The notes: generated from the letters alone by a model not told the origin. A DNA stretch of 50,001 bases from Streptosporangiaceae bacterium (GCA_019245115.1 JAFARZ010000299.1:1-50001), one strand, 5' to 3'; counted from the first letter of the stretch, positions 15,616 through 26,770 are shown. Numbers and translations are program-made.

Positions 15616-16101
15616 TCACGGGTGCTCTGCGAAGCGCTTGCGGCAGGCCTCGACCTGGGCTTCGGCCGCCGAGCGGTCGGCCCAGGCCTCGGCCTGGACG
15701 GACTTACCGGGCTCGATGTCCTTGTAGACCTCGAAGAAGTGCTGGATTTCCAGCCGGTCGAATTTCGGCACGTCGGCGATGTCGCGCAGATGGGCCATCC
15801 GCGGGTCGCCGGCCGGGACACAGAGCACCTTGTCATCCAGACCCTTCTCGTCTCGCATCCGGAACATGCCGATCACCCGGCAGGTGATCAGGCACCCGGG
15901 GAACGTCGGTTCCTCGAGCAGCACGAGCGCGTCCAGCGGGTCGCCGTCGTCGGCCAGGGTGTCCTCGATGAACCCGTAGTCGGCCGGGTATCTGGTCGAC
16001 GTGAACAGCATGCGATCCAGCCGGATCCGTCCGGTGTCGTGGTCCATCTCGTACTTGTTGCGCTGTCCCTTGGGGATCTCTATGACGACTTCGACGTCCA
16101 C
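15616..16101 (-). CDS. ppa: Inorganic pyrophosphatase (family I)
   Basis: 161 residues, matching the compact actinobacterial soluble enzyme that hydrolyses pyrophosphate and pulls biosynthetic reactions forward. Motifs: VVIEIPKGQRNKYE, YPADYGFIEDTL, DDGDPLDALVLL with the Mg-binding Asp cluster, and KVLCVPAGDPR. The GTG at 16099-16101 with GGAGC upstream gives VDVEVVIEIPKG, the standard family start. An ATG at 16155 would add 18 unrelated residues. Divergent from dacB, as in many actinobacteria. Confidence 0.95.
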   Translation of the reverse strand: MDVEVVIEIPKGQRNKYEMDHDTGRIRLDRMLFTSTRYPADYGFIEDTLADDGDPLDALVLLEEPTFPGCLITCRVIGMFRMRDEKGLDDKVLCVPAGDPRMAHLRDIADVPKFDRLEIQHFFEVYKDIEPGKSVQAEAWADRSAAEAQVEACRKRFAEHP

Positions 16102-16175
16102 GTTTCGCTCCAGCCCGTCATGGGTGATTAACTCTGCTGCGTTGTCCGAATCCATTCTCCCTGAGGTGGTTGGTC

Positions 16176-17678
16176 ATGCTGCGCCGCGGCCGAAGGCCTA
16201 GGCCGATCCAGCACTGCGGCCGAAGGCCTAGGCCGATCCAGCACTACGGCCGAAGGCCGAGGCCAATTCAGTACCGCACGCGGCTGGTGGCGCTGGTCAC
16301 GCTGGCGATGGTGAACGTGATCACGCTCGCCGCCGGTATCGCGGTGGCTCGCATGCTGCCCGGCCGGCTTGCCGCGCTGAAGATTCCCTTCGTCGCGGCT
16401 GGCCGGACCGCCACCGCCGGGCCGGTGCTGCCCGCCGGTACCCTCGGGCCGCTGCCGACCGGCAGCGGCTTGCGGTCGGTGCTGGCTGGACCTTTGTCGG
16501 CTGCCTCCCTTGGCCCGCACGTCCTGGTCATGGTCGCGGATCCGGGCAGCGGCCGGGTGTTGCTGTCGAGCGGCGGCAGCCAGCTGGCCACACCGGCGTC
16601 GACCACCAAGCTGGCCACCGCCGTGGCCGCGCTGGGCGCCTTGGGCGGCAACGCGAGGTTCACCACCAAGGTGGTGACCGGACCGGACGGCATCATCCTG
16701 GTCGGCGGCGGGGACCCGACTCTGGCCGTGAACCCGTATCCGGCTCAGCAGTACCCTAGGCCCGCCACGCTGGCCAGCCTGGCGGCGGCGACCGCGGCCC
16801 GGCTCAAGGCGCTCGGGCGCCGGTCGGTCCGGCTGGCCTACGACACGTCACGGTACTCCGGCCCGGGGCTGGCGCCCGCATGGCCTGAGGCCTACGTGAG
16901 CACGGGGAACGTAACGCAAATCGTCTCGCTGGAAGTGGACCAGGGCAGGCTCACCGCGGCGGGTACGCCGGAGGATTCCGACGACCCGTACAACCTGAGC
17001 CCGCGAGCCACCCACCCGGCCGCGATGGCGGCGTCCGCGTTCGGTTCGCTGCTGGCCGCGGATGGGATCACTGTCATCGGCGGTATCGGCCAGCAGGCGG
17101 CTACGGCCGGGGCCGCGGTGCTGGCCAGCGTCTCCTCCCCGCCGGTGTCCGCGATCGCCGAGCAAATGCTGGTCGAGAGCAACAACGTGATCGCGGAAAA
17201 CCTGGCGCGCCAGGTCGCGATCGCGACGGGTAAGCCAGCCACGTTCGCGGGCTCGGCCGCGGCGGTGATCGGCGAACTGCGCCGGCTCGGTGTGAACGGG
17301 GGGATCCAGCTCGTCGACGGCAGCGGCCTGTCCCCGGATGACGGGATAGCTCCCGCGACGCTGATCAAGGTGCTGGAAGCGGCCATGGCCACTGCGCGGC
17401 TGCGGCCGGCGCTGGCCGGGCTGCCGGTCGCGGGTTTTTCCGGCACGCTGGCCGCGGGCGAGAGCGTGTTCGCCGGCATCGGCGGCCATGCGCTGGGTTT
17501 CGTCCGGGCCAAGACCGGCAACCTGGGCACGGTCGCGGCTCTGGCCGGGTTGGTCTACGACCGTGACGGCGCGCTGCTCGTTTTCGCGATCATGGCCGAT
17601 AAAGTCTCCCAGTTGAACCAGGCAGCGACGGTCATCGACACCGCCGCTACGGATCTGGCCGGCTGTGGGTGTCGATGA
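16176..17678 (+). CDS. dacB: D-alanyl-D-alanine carboxypeptidase/endopeptidase (PBP4 type)
   Basis: 500 residues, an S13-family penicillin-binding protein that trims cross-links or terminal D-Ala of peptidoglycan outside the membrane. Catalytic motifs: STTK near residue 142, SNN in LVESNNVIAENLAR near 334, and KTG in RAKTGNLGTV near 446. An N-terminal hydrophobic segment (LVALVTLAMVNVITLAAGIA) serves as membrane anchor or signal. It is preceded by a basic cytoplasmic tail made of three GRRPRPIQ repeats, unlike relatives. The ATG at 16176 has GAGGTGG at a good distance; a TTG 6 bases upstream is in frame. Followed at 27 bases by the metalloprotease gene. Confidence 0.92.
   Translation: MLRRGRRPRPIQHCGRRPRPIQHYGRRPRPIQYRTRLVALVTLAMVNVITLAAGIAVARMLPGRLAALKIPFVAAGRTATAGPVLPAGTLGPLPTGSGLRSVLAGPLSAASLGPHVLVMVADPGSGRVLLSSGGSQLATPASTTKLATAVAALGALGGNARFTTKVVTGPDGIILVGGGDPTLAVNPYPAQQYPRPATLASLAAATAARLKALGRRSVRLAYDTSRYSGPGLAPAWPEAYVSTGNVTQIVSLEVDQGRLTAAGTPEDSDDPYNLSPRATHPAAMAASAFGSLLAADGITVIGGIGQQAATAGAAVLASVSSPPVSAIAEQMLVESNNVIAENLARQVAIATGKPATFAGSAAAVIGELRRLGVNGGIQLVDGSGLSPDDGIAPATLIKVLEAAMATARLRPALAGLPVAGFSGTLAAGESVFAGIGGHALGFVRAKTGNLGTVAALAGLVYDRDGALLVFAIMADKVSQLNQAATVIDTAATDLAGCGCR
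16188..16277 (+). repeat. 30-bp in-frame tandem repeat in dacB
   Basis: Three 30-base units starting GGCCGAAGG at 16188, 16218 and 16248. The first two differ by a base or two at the junction; the third is diverged. Each of the first two contains the palindrome GGCCTAGGCC. They encode GRRPRPIQHC, GRRPRPIQHY and GRRPRPIQYR, giving a highly basic tail before the membrane segment. Confidence 0.92.
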
Positions 17679-17705
17679 CGGCTGAACAGCACGTACCGTT
17701 GGACT

Positions 17706-18785
17706 GTGAGCAACGTGCAGATGATCGACTGGGAATTGGCGGTCTCGACCGGGATCCGATGGGCCCGGCCCGGTCCGCAGGTGTCGCTGGGCGATGCGCG
17801 GCGGACCGTCGCCGAGCTCCGTGAACTGGCCCGTGAGGTCGCTGACCCGGTGCAAGAGGTTACCGGGCTGATCTCCGCCGAAGAGGTGGGCCGGGTCGCG
17901 GTGGTTGACCGGCCGGGCTGGATCAGGGCCAATGTGGACGGCTTCCGGGTCGTGCTGGAGCCCCTGGTGGATCAGCTGCGAAGCCGGCAGCCGGGCGGCG
18001 GATCGCGGACTTCGGTGATCAGCGGGGTCGGTTCCCGGGTGACGGGTATCCAGGCCGGCCTGATCCTGGCCTATCTGTCCGGCCGGGTGCTGGGTCAGTA
18101 CGAGCTGTTCCTGCCGCCGGACGACACCGGTGAGAGCCCTGTCGGCCGGCTGACCCTCGTCGCGCCGAACATCGTCATGGTCGAGCGTGAGCTGGAGGTC
18201 GATCCGCACGACTTCCGCCGCTGGGTGTGCCTGCATGAGGAGACTCACCGGCTTCAGTTCACCGCCGTACCGTGGCTCCGCGAGTATGTGCAGGGCCTGA
18301 TGACCGAGTTCCTGCTCGCTTCCGAGCTGGACCCGGGTGCCATCCTGAGCCGCCTGCGGTCGGCCGCCGACGCGATGGCGGGCGCGGTGCGCGGCGGCGA
18401 CGGGAGCAGCCTGATCGAGGTCGTGGTGAGCCCGGCGCAACGCGAGATCATGGACCGGCTCACTTCCGTGATGACCTTGGTCGAGGGGCACGGCGACTAT
18501 GTGATGGACGCGGTCGGGCCACAGGTGGTGCCGTCCGTCGAGCAGATCAGGGAGCGGTTCAGTGCCAGGCGCACCTCGCCGGGCCGGATCGAGCAGACGC
18601 TGCGGCGCCTGCTGGGTATCGACCTGAAGATGAAGCAGTACGCCGAGGGATCCAAGTTCGTCCGCACGGTCGTGGAGGAGGCCGGTATGGCCGCTTTCAA
18701 CAAGATATGGACGTCGCCGGAGACCCTGCCCACCCGCGATGAGCTGGCTCATCCAGGCGATTGGCTGAACCGGGTAGTGCACTAA
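17706..18785 (+). CDS. Zinc-dependent metalloprotease (F420-biosynthesis-associated family)
   Basis: 359 residues. The zincin motif HEETHRLQF is near residue 178, preceded by FRRWVCLHE. It matches the conserved actinobacterial family between dacB and tilS, sometimes labelled coenzyme F420 biosynthesis-associated protein. I can support the HExxH protease-like fold, but substrate and F420 role are unproven family labels. GTG at 17706 gives VSNVQMIDWELAVSTG. No signal peptide is seen, so it is probably cytoplasmic. It lies 27 bases after dacB and 17 bases before tilS, consistent with one operon. Confidence 0.85.
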   Translation: MSNVQMIDWELAVSTGIRWARPGPQVSLGDARRTVAELRELAREVADPVQEVTGLISAEEVGRVAVVDRPGWIRANVDGFRVVLEPLVDQLRSRQPGGGSRTSVISGVGSRVTGIQAGLILAYLSGRVLGQYELFLPPDDTGESPVGRLTLVAPNIVMVERELEVDPHDFRRWVCLHEETHRLQFTAVPWLREYVQGLMTEFLLASELDPGAILSRLRSAADAMAGAVRGGDGSSLIEVVVSPAQREIMDRLTSVMTLVEGHGDYVMDAVGPQVVPSVEQIRERFSARRTSPGRIEQTLRRLLGIDLKMKQYAEGSKFVRTVVEEAGMAAFNKIWTSPETLPTRDELAHPGDWLNRVVH

Positions 18786-18802
18786 CAGGAAAGGAGAGGC
18801 GG

Positions 18803-19924
18803 GTGGGGGGCCCCGGCGCGGCCGTAGCGGAGATCCGCAACGCAGTGCGCGACTGCCTGTCCGACCTCAAACCCGGCGATATCGTCCTCGTCGCATGCTC
18901 GGGCGGGGCGGATTCGGTGGCTCTCGCAGCCGCGCTCGCCTTTGCCGGGCCGCGGCTTGGTCTCCGCTGCGGCGGCGTCACCATCGACCATGGCCTGCAG
19001 TCCGGTTCGGCGGAGCGTGCTGCCGGAGTGGCGGGATTGCTGGTCGATCTCACGCTGGATCCTGTATACAATATCGCGGTGATGGTCGCCGACACCGGGA
19101 GTCCCGAGGCGGCGGCCCGGGCCGCGCGGTACCGCGCCCTCGACGAAGTGGCCGGCTGGACGCCCAGGGATGAGTGGGCGCCACGGGCCCGAAGATCGTT
19201 TGCCGCTGATGGACGCTATAACGACCACAAGGGCCAGAAGATCTTGGAGCGTCCTGGGATCGGTGACCAGCCGGCGGCGCCCGAGGGCGCGACCGCACCC
19301 GGTCGCGTGGCGGCGATCCTGCTCGGGCACACTCTTGATGATCAGGCGGAAACCGTCTTGCTGGGGCTCGCCCGCGGCGCGGGGGCCAGGTCGCTGGCGG
19401 GAATGGCCCCGCGGCGCGGGGTTTACCGTAGGCCGCTGCTGGAGATCGGGCGGCTCACCACGCTCGCCGCCTGTGCCGAGCTGGGTTTCGATCCGTGGCG
19501 GGACCCGCACAACGAGGACACGCGATTCGCCCGGGCTCGGGTCAGGCACCAGGCGCTGCCCGCGCTGGAGGCGGCGCTCGGACCGGGGGCGGCGCGGGCG
19601 CTGGCCCGTACCGCGCGGCAGCTTCGCGCCGACGCTGATTGCCTGGACGAACTGGCGCTCGCCGAAAGCGAGCACCTGCGCGACTCGGGTTCCGATCCCG
19701 CCGGGCTGGAAGTCAGGTGGCTCGCCGCGCTGCCGGACGCGATCAGGACCAGAGTGCTGCGCCAGGCGGCGATCATGGCCGGCTGCCCGCCGGGTGCGTT
19801 GTCGGGGAGTCACATTCAGCAGGTGGACGGGCTGGTGACAAGCTGGCACGGTCAGCGGTGGATCAATCTGCCTGGTGGAGTGCGCGCACTGCGCCGGGGC
19901 GGCAATATCTGGTTCACCGGCTAA
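18803..19924 (+). CDS. tilS: tRNA(Ile)-lysidine synthase
   Basis: 373 residues. TilS adds lysine to C34 of the minor tRNA-Ile so it reads AUA. The PP-loop SGGADS is near residue 33, followed by GVTIDHGLQ, then LLGHTLDDQAETVLLGLARG and RRPLLEIGR. GTG at 18803 is preceded by AGGAGAGG; an upstream in-frame ATG lies in the previous gene. Between EVAGW and AAILLGHT is an insert of roughly 45 residues (about 118-166) that relatives lack, and its DNA is less GC-rich than the flanks. Next gene hpt starts 27 bases on. Confidence 0.92.
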   Translation: MGGPGAAVAEIRNAVRDCLSDLKPGDIVLVACSGGADSVALAAALAFAGPRLGLRCGGVTIDHGLQSGSAERAAGVAGLLVDLTLDPVYNIAVMVADTGSPEAAARAARYRALDEVAGWTPRDEWAPRARRSFAADGRYNDHKGQKILERPGIGDQPAAPEGATAPGRVAAILLGHTLDDQAETVLLGLARGAGARSLAGMAPRRGVYRRPLLEIGRLTTLAACAELGFDPWRDPHNEDTRFARARVRHQALPALEAALGPGAARALARTARQLRADADCLDELALAESEHLRDSGSDPAGLEVRWLAALPDAIRTRVLRQAAIMAGCPPGALSGSHIQQVDGLVTSWHGQRWINLPGGVRALRRGGNIWFTG

Positions 19925-19951
19925 CGCCCGGCGTCAGCGATAAGGAGAACC

Positions 19952-20500
19952 GTGGACGCTAGCGACATGGGATCGGCGCTCAAGGAAGTGCTGATCGGCC
20001 CGGAGCAGCTTCAGGCTCGCATCGGCGAGATGGCCGCGCAGATCGACGCCGACTACGCCGGCCACGACCTGCTCATGGTGGGAGTGCTCAAGGGCGCCGT
20101 CATGGTGATGGCGGACCTGGCCAGGGCCATGCACCTGCCCGTGGAGATGGACTGGATGGCGGTCTCGTCCTATGGTTCGGGGACCAAGTCCTCGGGTGTG
20201 GTGCGGATCCTCAAGGACCTGGACACCGACATCACCGGCCGGCACGTTCTGATCGTCGAAGACATCGTGGACTCCGGACTGACCCTGTCCTGGCTGGTCG
20301 GCAACCTGCACTCGCGCCAGCCCGCGTCGTTGGCGGTGTGCGCCATGCTCCGCAAGCCTGGCGCGGCGCAGATGCCGGTCGAAGTGGCCTACACCGGATT
20401 CGAGATCGGCAACGAGTTCGTCGTGGGCTACGGGCTTGACTACGCCCAGCGCTACCGGAACCTGCCGTTCATCGGCACGCTCGCTCCCGAGGCTCTATGA
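19952..20500 (+). CDS. hpt: Hypoxanthine phosphoribosyltransferase
   Basis: 182 residues, standard length. It salvages hypoxanthine and guanine to IMP/GMP with PRPP. The PRPP-binding motif VLIVEDIVDSGLTL is intact, with LLMVGVLKGAVMVMADLAR as PPi loop and FVVGYGLDYAQRYRNLPFIG near the end. GTG at 19952 follows AAGGAGAACC. The tilS-hpt-ftsH order is conserved across many bacteria. A G/C hairpin follows the stop directly. Confidence 0.95.
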   Translation: MDASDMGSALKEVLIGPEQLQARIGEMAAQIDADYAGHDLLMVGVLKGAVMVMADLARAMHLPVEMDWMAVSSYGSGTKSSGVVRILKDLDTDITGRHVLIVEDIVDSGLTLSWLVGNLHSRQPASLAVCAMLRKPGAAQMPVEVAYTGFEIGNEFVVGYGLDYAQRYRNLPFIGTLAPEAL

Positions 20501-20501
20501 T

Positions 20502-20520
20502 CCGGGGGGCGACCCCCCGG
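20502..20520. terminator. G6/C6 hairpin between hpt and ftsH
   Basis: Arms CCGGGGGG (20502-20509) and CCCCCCGG (20513-20520) with loop CGA, starting 1 base after the hpt stop. There is no T run, so a Rho-independent terminator is uncertain. It belongs to the same hairpin family as those at 6474, 41081 and 47216. Confidence 0.6.
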
Positions 20521-20674
20521 GGGAACACAATCCACGCGGGAGAGCGTTGACCTTCCAGGCGCGGCACCTTGCCCGGTGTACCGTCTATGGAAGCATGGCC
20601 GTCCCGGCGGAGGTCGGCGGGACCGTGAGGCTGGTCAGGAGGGAACGGCTCCGAGCCGACGGAGTCGCTCATCG

Positions 20675-22701
<2,027 letters not shown>

Positions 22702-22705
<4 letters not shown>

Positions 22706-23310
22706 GCGAACCCGACTCCCTGGGCGACGAGGATGACCTCCCGCCCATTGACCAGCCCCGGATAGAACGAGCCGTCCGGGAGATCCTGGAGGCGATCGGC
22801 GAAGACCCGGACCGGGATGGCCTGCGGGACACCCCGGCCCGGGTCGCCCGCGCCTACGCCGAGCAGTTCGCCGGGCTGCGGCAGCGTCCCGAGGACGTGC
22901 TCACCACGGTGTTCGACGTGGGTCACGATGAGATGGTGATCGTCCGGGACATCGAGGCGTACGGAACCTGCGAACACCACCTGGTGCCGTTCGTCGGGAC
23001 CGCCCATATCGGTTACGTGCCGAACCAGAAGGGGCAGATCACGGGGCTTTCCAAGCTGGCGCGACTGGTGGACGTGTACGCGAGGCGGCCGCAGGTGCAG
23101 GAGCGGATGACCTGCCAGATAGCGGACGCGCTGATGCACACGCTGGAGCCGCGCGGCGTGATTGTCGTCATCGAGGCCGAGCACCTGTGCATGACGATGC
23201 GCGGGGTGCGCAAGCCCGGTGCGCGCACCGTGACCTCGGCCGTGCGCGGCGTGTTCCGTGACAACGTCACCAGGTCCGAGGCGATGAGCCTGATCTACGG
23301 ACACCACTGA
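22702..23310 (+). CDS. folE: GTP cyclohydrolase I (type IA)
   Basis: 202 residues. First enzyme of folate synthesis, making dihydroneopterin triphosphate from GTP. Zinc ligands appear in GTCEHHLVPF (Cys near 90, His near 93) and a second Cys in EHLCMTMRGVRKPGA. The GLSKLARLVDVYARRPQ substrate region is intact. ATG at 22702 overlaps the ftsH stop by 4 bases, suggesting coupling. The other folate genes follow after an intervening lipid-modifying enzyme gene. Confidence 0.96.
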
Positions 23311-23519
23311 GACGTTAAGTACCCGCCGAAGCCGCTAAAGCCCTGCTTAGCCGCCAGTTAAGACTGGTGAGCGTAAAGTCATGCGAGAAATCTTGGTCCG
23401 GCACTGAACGGAAAAGCATCCTCCGTCGTCTATTGGGTAAGTCTGAGGATTGCTGACTGCGTCCCGAGGCGTGGACATAGGCTGGGGGTACCGTAAATGC
23501 AGGACACGAAGCAGGGGCG

Positions 23520-25403
23520 ATGAGCACGCTGACGCGCCGTGATCCGGGGCCTGACAAGAAAACTGCGCATATGAGCCACAATGACGCGCCCGCGTCCGCG
23601 GCGTCCGTCGAGGGATCTCCCGGCGGGCCCCCCAAAGATGCGCCTTCTCTCGCTGATCGCCGCCACCAGCACGCCTGGATCCCGGCCATCACGGCGTTCC
23701 TGACCTTCCTGATCGGCCTCTCGGACATCGTCTCGGTGTTCCGGCCCGGCTGGCCGCACCGGTTGCACGGTGTCCGTGCGCTCGTCCCTGGCACGCTGAC
23801 GAACGTCACGCATACCGCCGACGTGGTCATCGGCCTGCTGCTGCTCATGCTGGCGCACGGCCTGCGGCGGCGGAAACGGCGCGCCTGGCAGGCGGTGACC
23901 GGGTTGCTGGCCTTCGACATCGGCATTCACTTCTTCCACTCCCGTCGGCTGCCGACGGCGATAGTGGCCCTCGTGGTACTCGCGGCACTGCTGTACTTCC
24001 GTGACGAGTTCTACGCCGAGGGGGACCGGCCGAACCGATGGCGTGCGCTGTGGGTGTTCTGCTGGCTGGTGGTGGCGGATGTCGCGATCGGGCTGATCTA
24101 CATCAGCGCCGCCGGCGGGCTGGCTGATGACTACTCGATGTGGCAGCGCACGCAGGAGGTCATCTACGGCCTGGTCGGCGTGTCCGGTCAGGTCTACTGG
24201 ATCCCGGACGCCCGCGGCGACATGTTCAACCTCCTCACCAGCGCGCTCGGCCTGTTCACTCTGATCATCACCATCTACCTGTTCTTGCGGCCCGCCGAGC
24301 CCAATGCCCGGCTCGGCACGGCGAACGCCGAGCGCATCAGGGAATTGCTGGACAAACAGGGCGACCGTGATTCGCTCGGCTATTTCGCCCTGCGCAACGA
24401 CAAGAGCGTCATCTGGTCCGCGACCGGAAAGGCGTGCATCTGCTACCGGGTGGTGTCGGGTGTCATGCTGGCCAGCGGTGACCCGATTGGCGATCCGGAG
24501 GCGTGGCCCGGCGCGATCAGCCCCTTCCTTGACGAGGCGGCGCGTCATGCCTGGGCCCCCGCGGTGATGGGGTGCAGCGAGCTGGGGGCGGAGGTCTGGT
24601 GCCGGGAGGGCGGGCTGACCGCCTTGGAGCTGGGCGATGAAGCCATCGTCGAGGTGGCCGACTTCAGCTTGTCGGGCCGGTCCATGCGCAACGTACGGCA
24701 GATGGTGTCGCGGGTGTCGCGCGCCGGCTATGTCGCCGAGGTCCGGCGGATTCGTGACATTCCCGCCCAGGAGCTCTACGACATCATCCGGTCCGCGGAC
24801 AGCTGGCGGGGCAGCCAGACCGAGCGCGGCTTCTCCATGGCGCTGGGCCGGATAGGCGCGCCGGGAGACGACGAATGCGTGCTCGTCACGGCCAAGCAGG
24901 ACGGCGTGGTCCGAGCGGTGCTCCAGCTTGTCCCCTGGGGGCCGGACGGCCTGTCGCTTGACCTCATGCGCCGCGACCGCAACGCCCAGCCGGGGCTGAA
25001 CGACTTCCTCATCACCGAGACGATCAAGGCCGCTCCCGCGCTGGGCGTCAAGCGCATCTCGCTGAACTTCGCGGTCTTCCGTGCCGCGCTGGAGCGCGGG
25101 GAGCGGATCGGCGCCGGCCCGGTGCTGCGCGCGTGGCGGCGATTGCTGCTGTTCATGTCCCGCTGGTTCCAGATCGAGTCGCTGTACAAGTTCAACGCCA
25201 AATTCTGCCCGACCTGGCAACCTCGGTTTTTCGTCTTCCCCAGCACCAAGGACGCGCCCCGGATAGCGCTCGCGGCGCTGGAGGCCGAGGCGTTCCTGGT
25301 CTGGCCGCGGATCGAGCTCAGCAGGCTGGGCCGTCAGGCAGCCCGTAAGCTGGGCCTGATGAACCGCAAGGCAGCCAGCAAGCTCGGCCTGGTGAAACGC
25401 TGA
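23520..25403 (+). CDS. MprF-like membrane protein with DUF2156 aminoacyl-phosphatidylglycerol synthase domain
   Basis: 627 residues. The N-terminal half has about six hydrophobic segments (for example WIPAITAFLTFLIGLSDIVS, VVIGLLLLMLAHG, LGLFTLIITIYLFLRP). The C-terminal half is a DUF2156/GNAT-like catalytic domain: SGDPIGDPEAWPGAISPFL, VADFSLSGRSMRNVRQMVSR, DGLSLDLMRRD and FNAKFCPTWQPRFFVFPS. This family transfers an amino acid, often Lys, from tRNA to phosphatidylglycerol and changes surface charge. The lysyl-tRNA-synthetase domain of mycobacterial LysX is absent, so it would need tRNA charged by other enzymes. ATG 23520 follows AGGGG; ATG 23571 is an alternative. The C-terminal tail repeats a KLGL(M/V) motif twice. 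Confidence 0.88.
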   Translation: MSTLTRRDPGPDKKTAHMSHNDAPASAASVEGSPGGPPKDAPSLADRRHQHAWIPAITAFLTFLIGLSDIVSVFRPGWPHRLHGVRALVPGTLTNVTHTADVVIGLLLLMLAHGLRRRKRRAWQAVTGLLAFDIGIHFFHSRRLPTAIVALVVLAALLYFRDEFYAEGDRPNRWRALWVFCWLVVADVAIGLIYISAAGGLADDYSMWQRTQEVIYGLVGVSGQVYWIPDARGDMFNLLTSALGLFTLIITIYLFLRPAEPNARLGTANAERIRELLDKQGDRDSLGYFALRNDKSVIWSATGKACICYRVVSGVMLASGDPIGDPEAWPGAISPFLDEAARHAWAPAVMGCSELGAEVWCREGGLTALELGDEAIVEVADFSLSGRSMRNVRQMVSRVSRAGYVAEVRRIRDIPAQELYDIIRSADSWRGSQTERGFSMALGRIGAPGDDECVLVTAKQDGVVRAVLQLVPWGPDGLSLDLMRRDRNAQPGLNDFLITETIKAAPALGVKRISLNFAVFRAALERGERIGAGPVLRAWRRLLLFMSRWFQIESLYKFNAKFCPTWQPRFFVFPSTKDAPRIALAALEAEAFLVWPRIELSRLGRQAARKLGLMNRKAASKLGLVKR

Positions 25404-25447
25404 ACGTTCCCGCCGCTGCCCCTGCTCCGGCGTCTGGCCCTCCCGGC

Positions 25448-26770
25448 TTGCCGCGCGCAAACCGGTGCCTGGTGATGGGCGTGGTGAACGTCACGCCTGA
25501 CTCGTTCTCGGACGGCGGCCAGTGGTACGGCGCGGACGCCGCGATCGCGCACGGCCTGGAGCTGGTCGCCCAGGGCGCGGACATCGTCGATGTCGGCGGT
25601 GAGTCCACCCGGCCGGGCGCCCAGCGCATCCCGGCCGAGGAGGAGCTGCGCCGGGTGGGTCCGGTCGTCACCGAGCTGGTCAGGGCGGGTGTCCCGACCT
25701 CGATCGACACCATGCGCGCGCAGGTCGCGGAGTTCGCGGTGAGTCAGGGCGTGCAACTGGTCAACGATGTGAGCGGCGGCCTGGCCGACCCGGACATGGC
25801 CCGGCTGGTGGCGGCGGCGGGCGTGGCCTATGTGGTGATGCACTGGCGCGGCCACAGCCGCGACATGTACGCCCGGGCCGTGTACCACGACGTGGTCGCG
25901 GAGGTGCGCGACGAACTGGCCCGCCGGGTGGACGAGGTGACGAAGGCCGGGGTCAGCCCGGACCATATGGTGATCGACCCGGGCCTCGGCTTCGGCAAGC
26001 GTGGCGAGCACAACTGGCCGCTGCTGGCCAGCCTGGCCGAGCTGTCCGTCCTCGGCGGGCGGCGGTTCCCGGTCCTGGTCGCCGCGTCGCGTAAGCGGTT
26101 CATCGGCAGGCTCCTGGCCGGCCCGGACGGGGAGCCACGGCCGTTCAGCGGCTCCGATGACGCGACGATGGCGCTAACCGCGCTGGCCGCCGCACAGGGC
26201 GCCTGGTGCGTCCGGGTGCACCGGGTAACCGGGAACGCGGATGCTGTCCGCGTAGCCGCCGCGTGGCGCGATGCGCGCCGCAACGACGCTGTCCTGGCGA
26301 TAGGCAGCAACCTGGGGGATCGGCTCGGCATCCTTCGGGCGGCGGTCACTGAGATCGCGAACCTGCCCGGCACCGAGTTGCTGGCGGTTTCGCCGGTGTA
26401 CGAGACCGACCCGGTCGGCGGGCCGGCCCAGCCGGAATACCTGAACGCGGTGCTCACCGTACGGACCGGACTGGCGGCGCGCGAACTGCTGGGCCAGCTG
26501 AACCGGATCGAGGCCGCCCACGACAGGGTGCGCGAGGTGCGCTTCGGTCCGCGTACCCTCGATATCGACATCATCAGCTACTCCGACCAGACGAGCGACG
26601 ATCCGGTGCTGACTCTGCCTCATCCGCGCGCGCGGGAGCGGGCGTTTGTGCTCGTGCCCTGGCACGACATCGACGCGGAAGCCACCCTGCCGGAAGGCAG
26701 CGTGACGGATCTGCTGGCTGGCCTGGATCGAGATGGCGTCCGCCGTCACCCGGAATCGCTGCTGCCATGA
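25448..26770 (+). CDS. folP-folK: FolP-FolK fusion: dihydropteroate synthase + HPPK
   Basis: 440 residues in one uninterrupted frame. Residues 1-275 are dihydropteroate synthase: VMGVVNVTPDSFSDGG, DIVDVGGESTRPGA, SIDTMRAQVAEFA, IDPGLGFGK, RKRFIGRLL and a closing VRVHRVTGNADAVRVA. From about residue 284, AVLAIGSNLGDRLGILRAAV opens a 6-hydroxymethyl-dihydropterin pyrophosphokinase with SPVYETDPVGGPAQPEYLNA and FGPRTLDIDII. Each module looks complete with almost no linker. Usual actinobacterial order is folP-folB-folK; folB is missing. The start is uncertain: TTG 25448 is used, but non-ATG codons upstream are possible. The stop overlaps the next gene as ATGA. Confidence 0.92.
   Translation: MPRANRCLVMGVVNVTPDSFSDGGQWYGADAAIAHGLELVAQGADIVDVGGESTRPGAQRIPAEEELRRVGPVVTELVRAGVPTSIDTMRAQVAEFAVSQGVQLVNDVSGGLADPDMARLVAAAGVAYVVMHWRGHSRDMYARAVYHDVVAEVRDELARRVDEVTKAGVSPDHMVIDPGLGFGKRGEHNWPLLASLAELSVLGGRRFPVLVAASRKRFIGRLLAGPDGEPRPFSGSDDATMALTALAAAQGAWCVRVHRVTGNADAVRVAAAWRDARRNDAVLAIGSNLGDRLGILRAAVTEIANLPGTELLAVSPVYETDPVGGPAQPEYLNAVLTVRTGLAARELLGQLNRIEAAHDRVREVRFGPRTLDIDIISYSDQTSDDPVLTLPHPRARERAFVLVPWHDIDAEATLPEGSVTDLLAGLDRDGVRRHPESLLP

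Noticed and set aside
16848..18782. 644-residue minus-strand open frame across dacB and the metalloprotease gene
   Set aside because: Antisense shadow; no recognisable domain.
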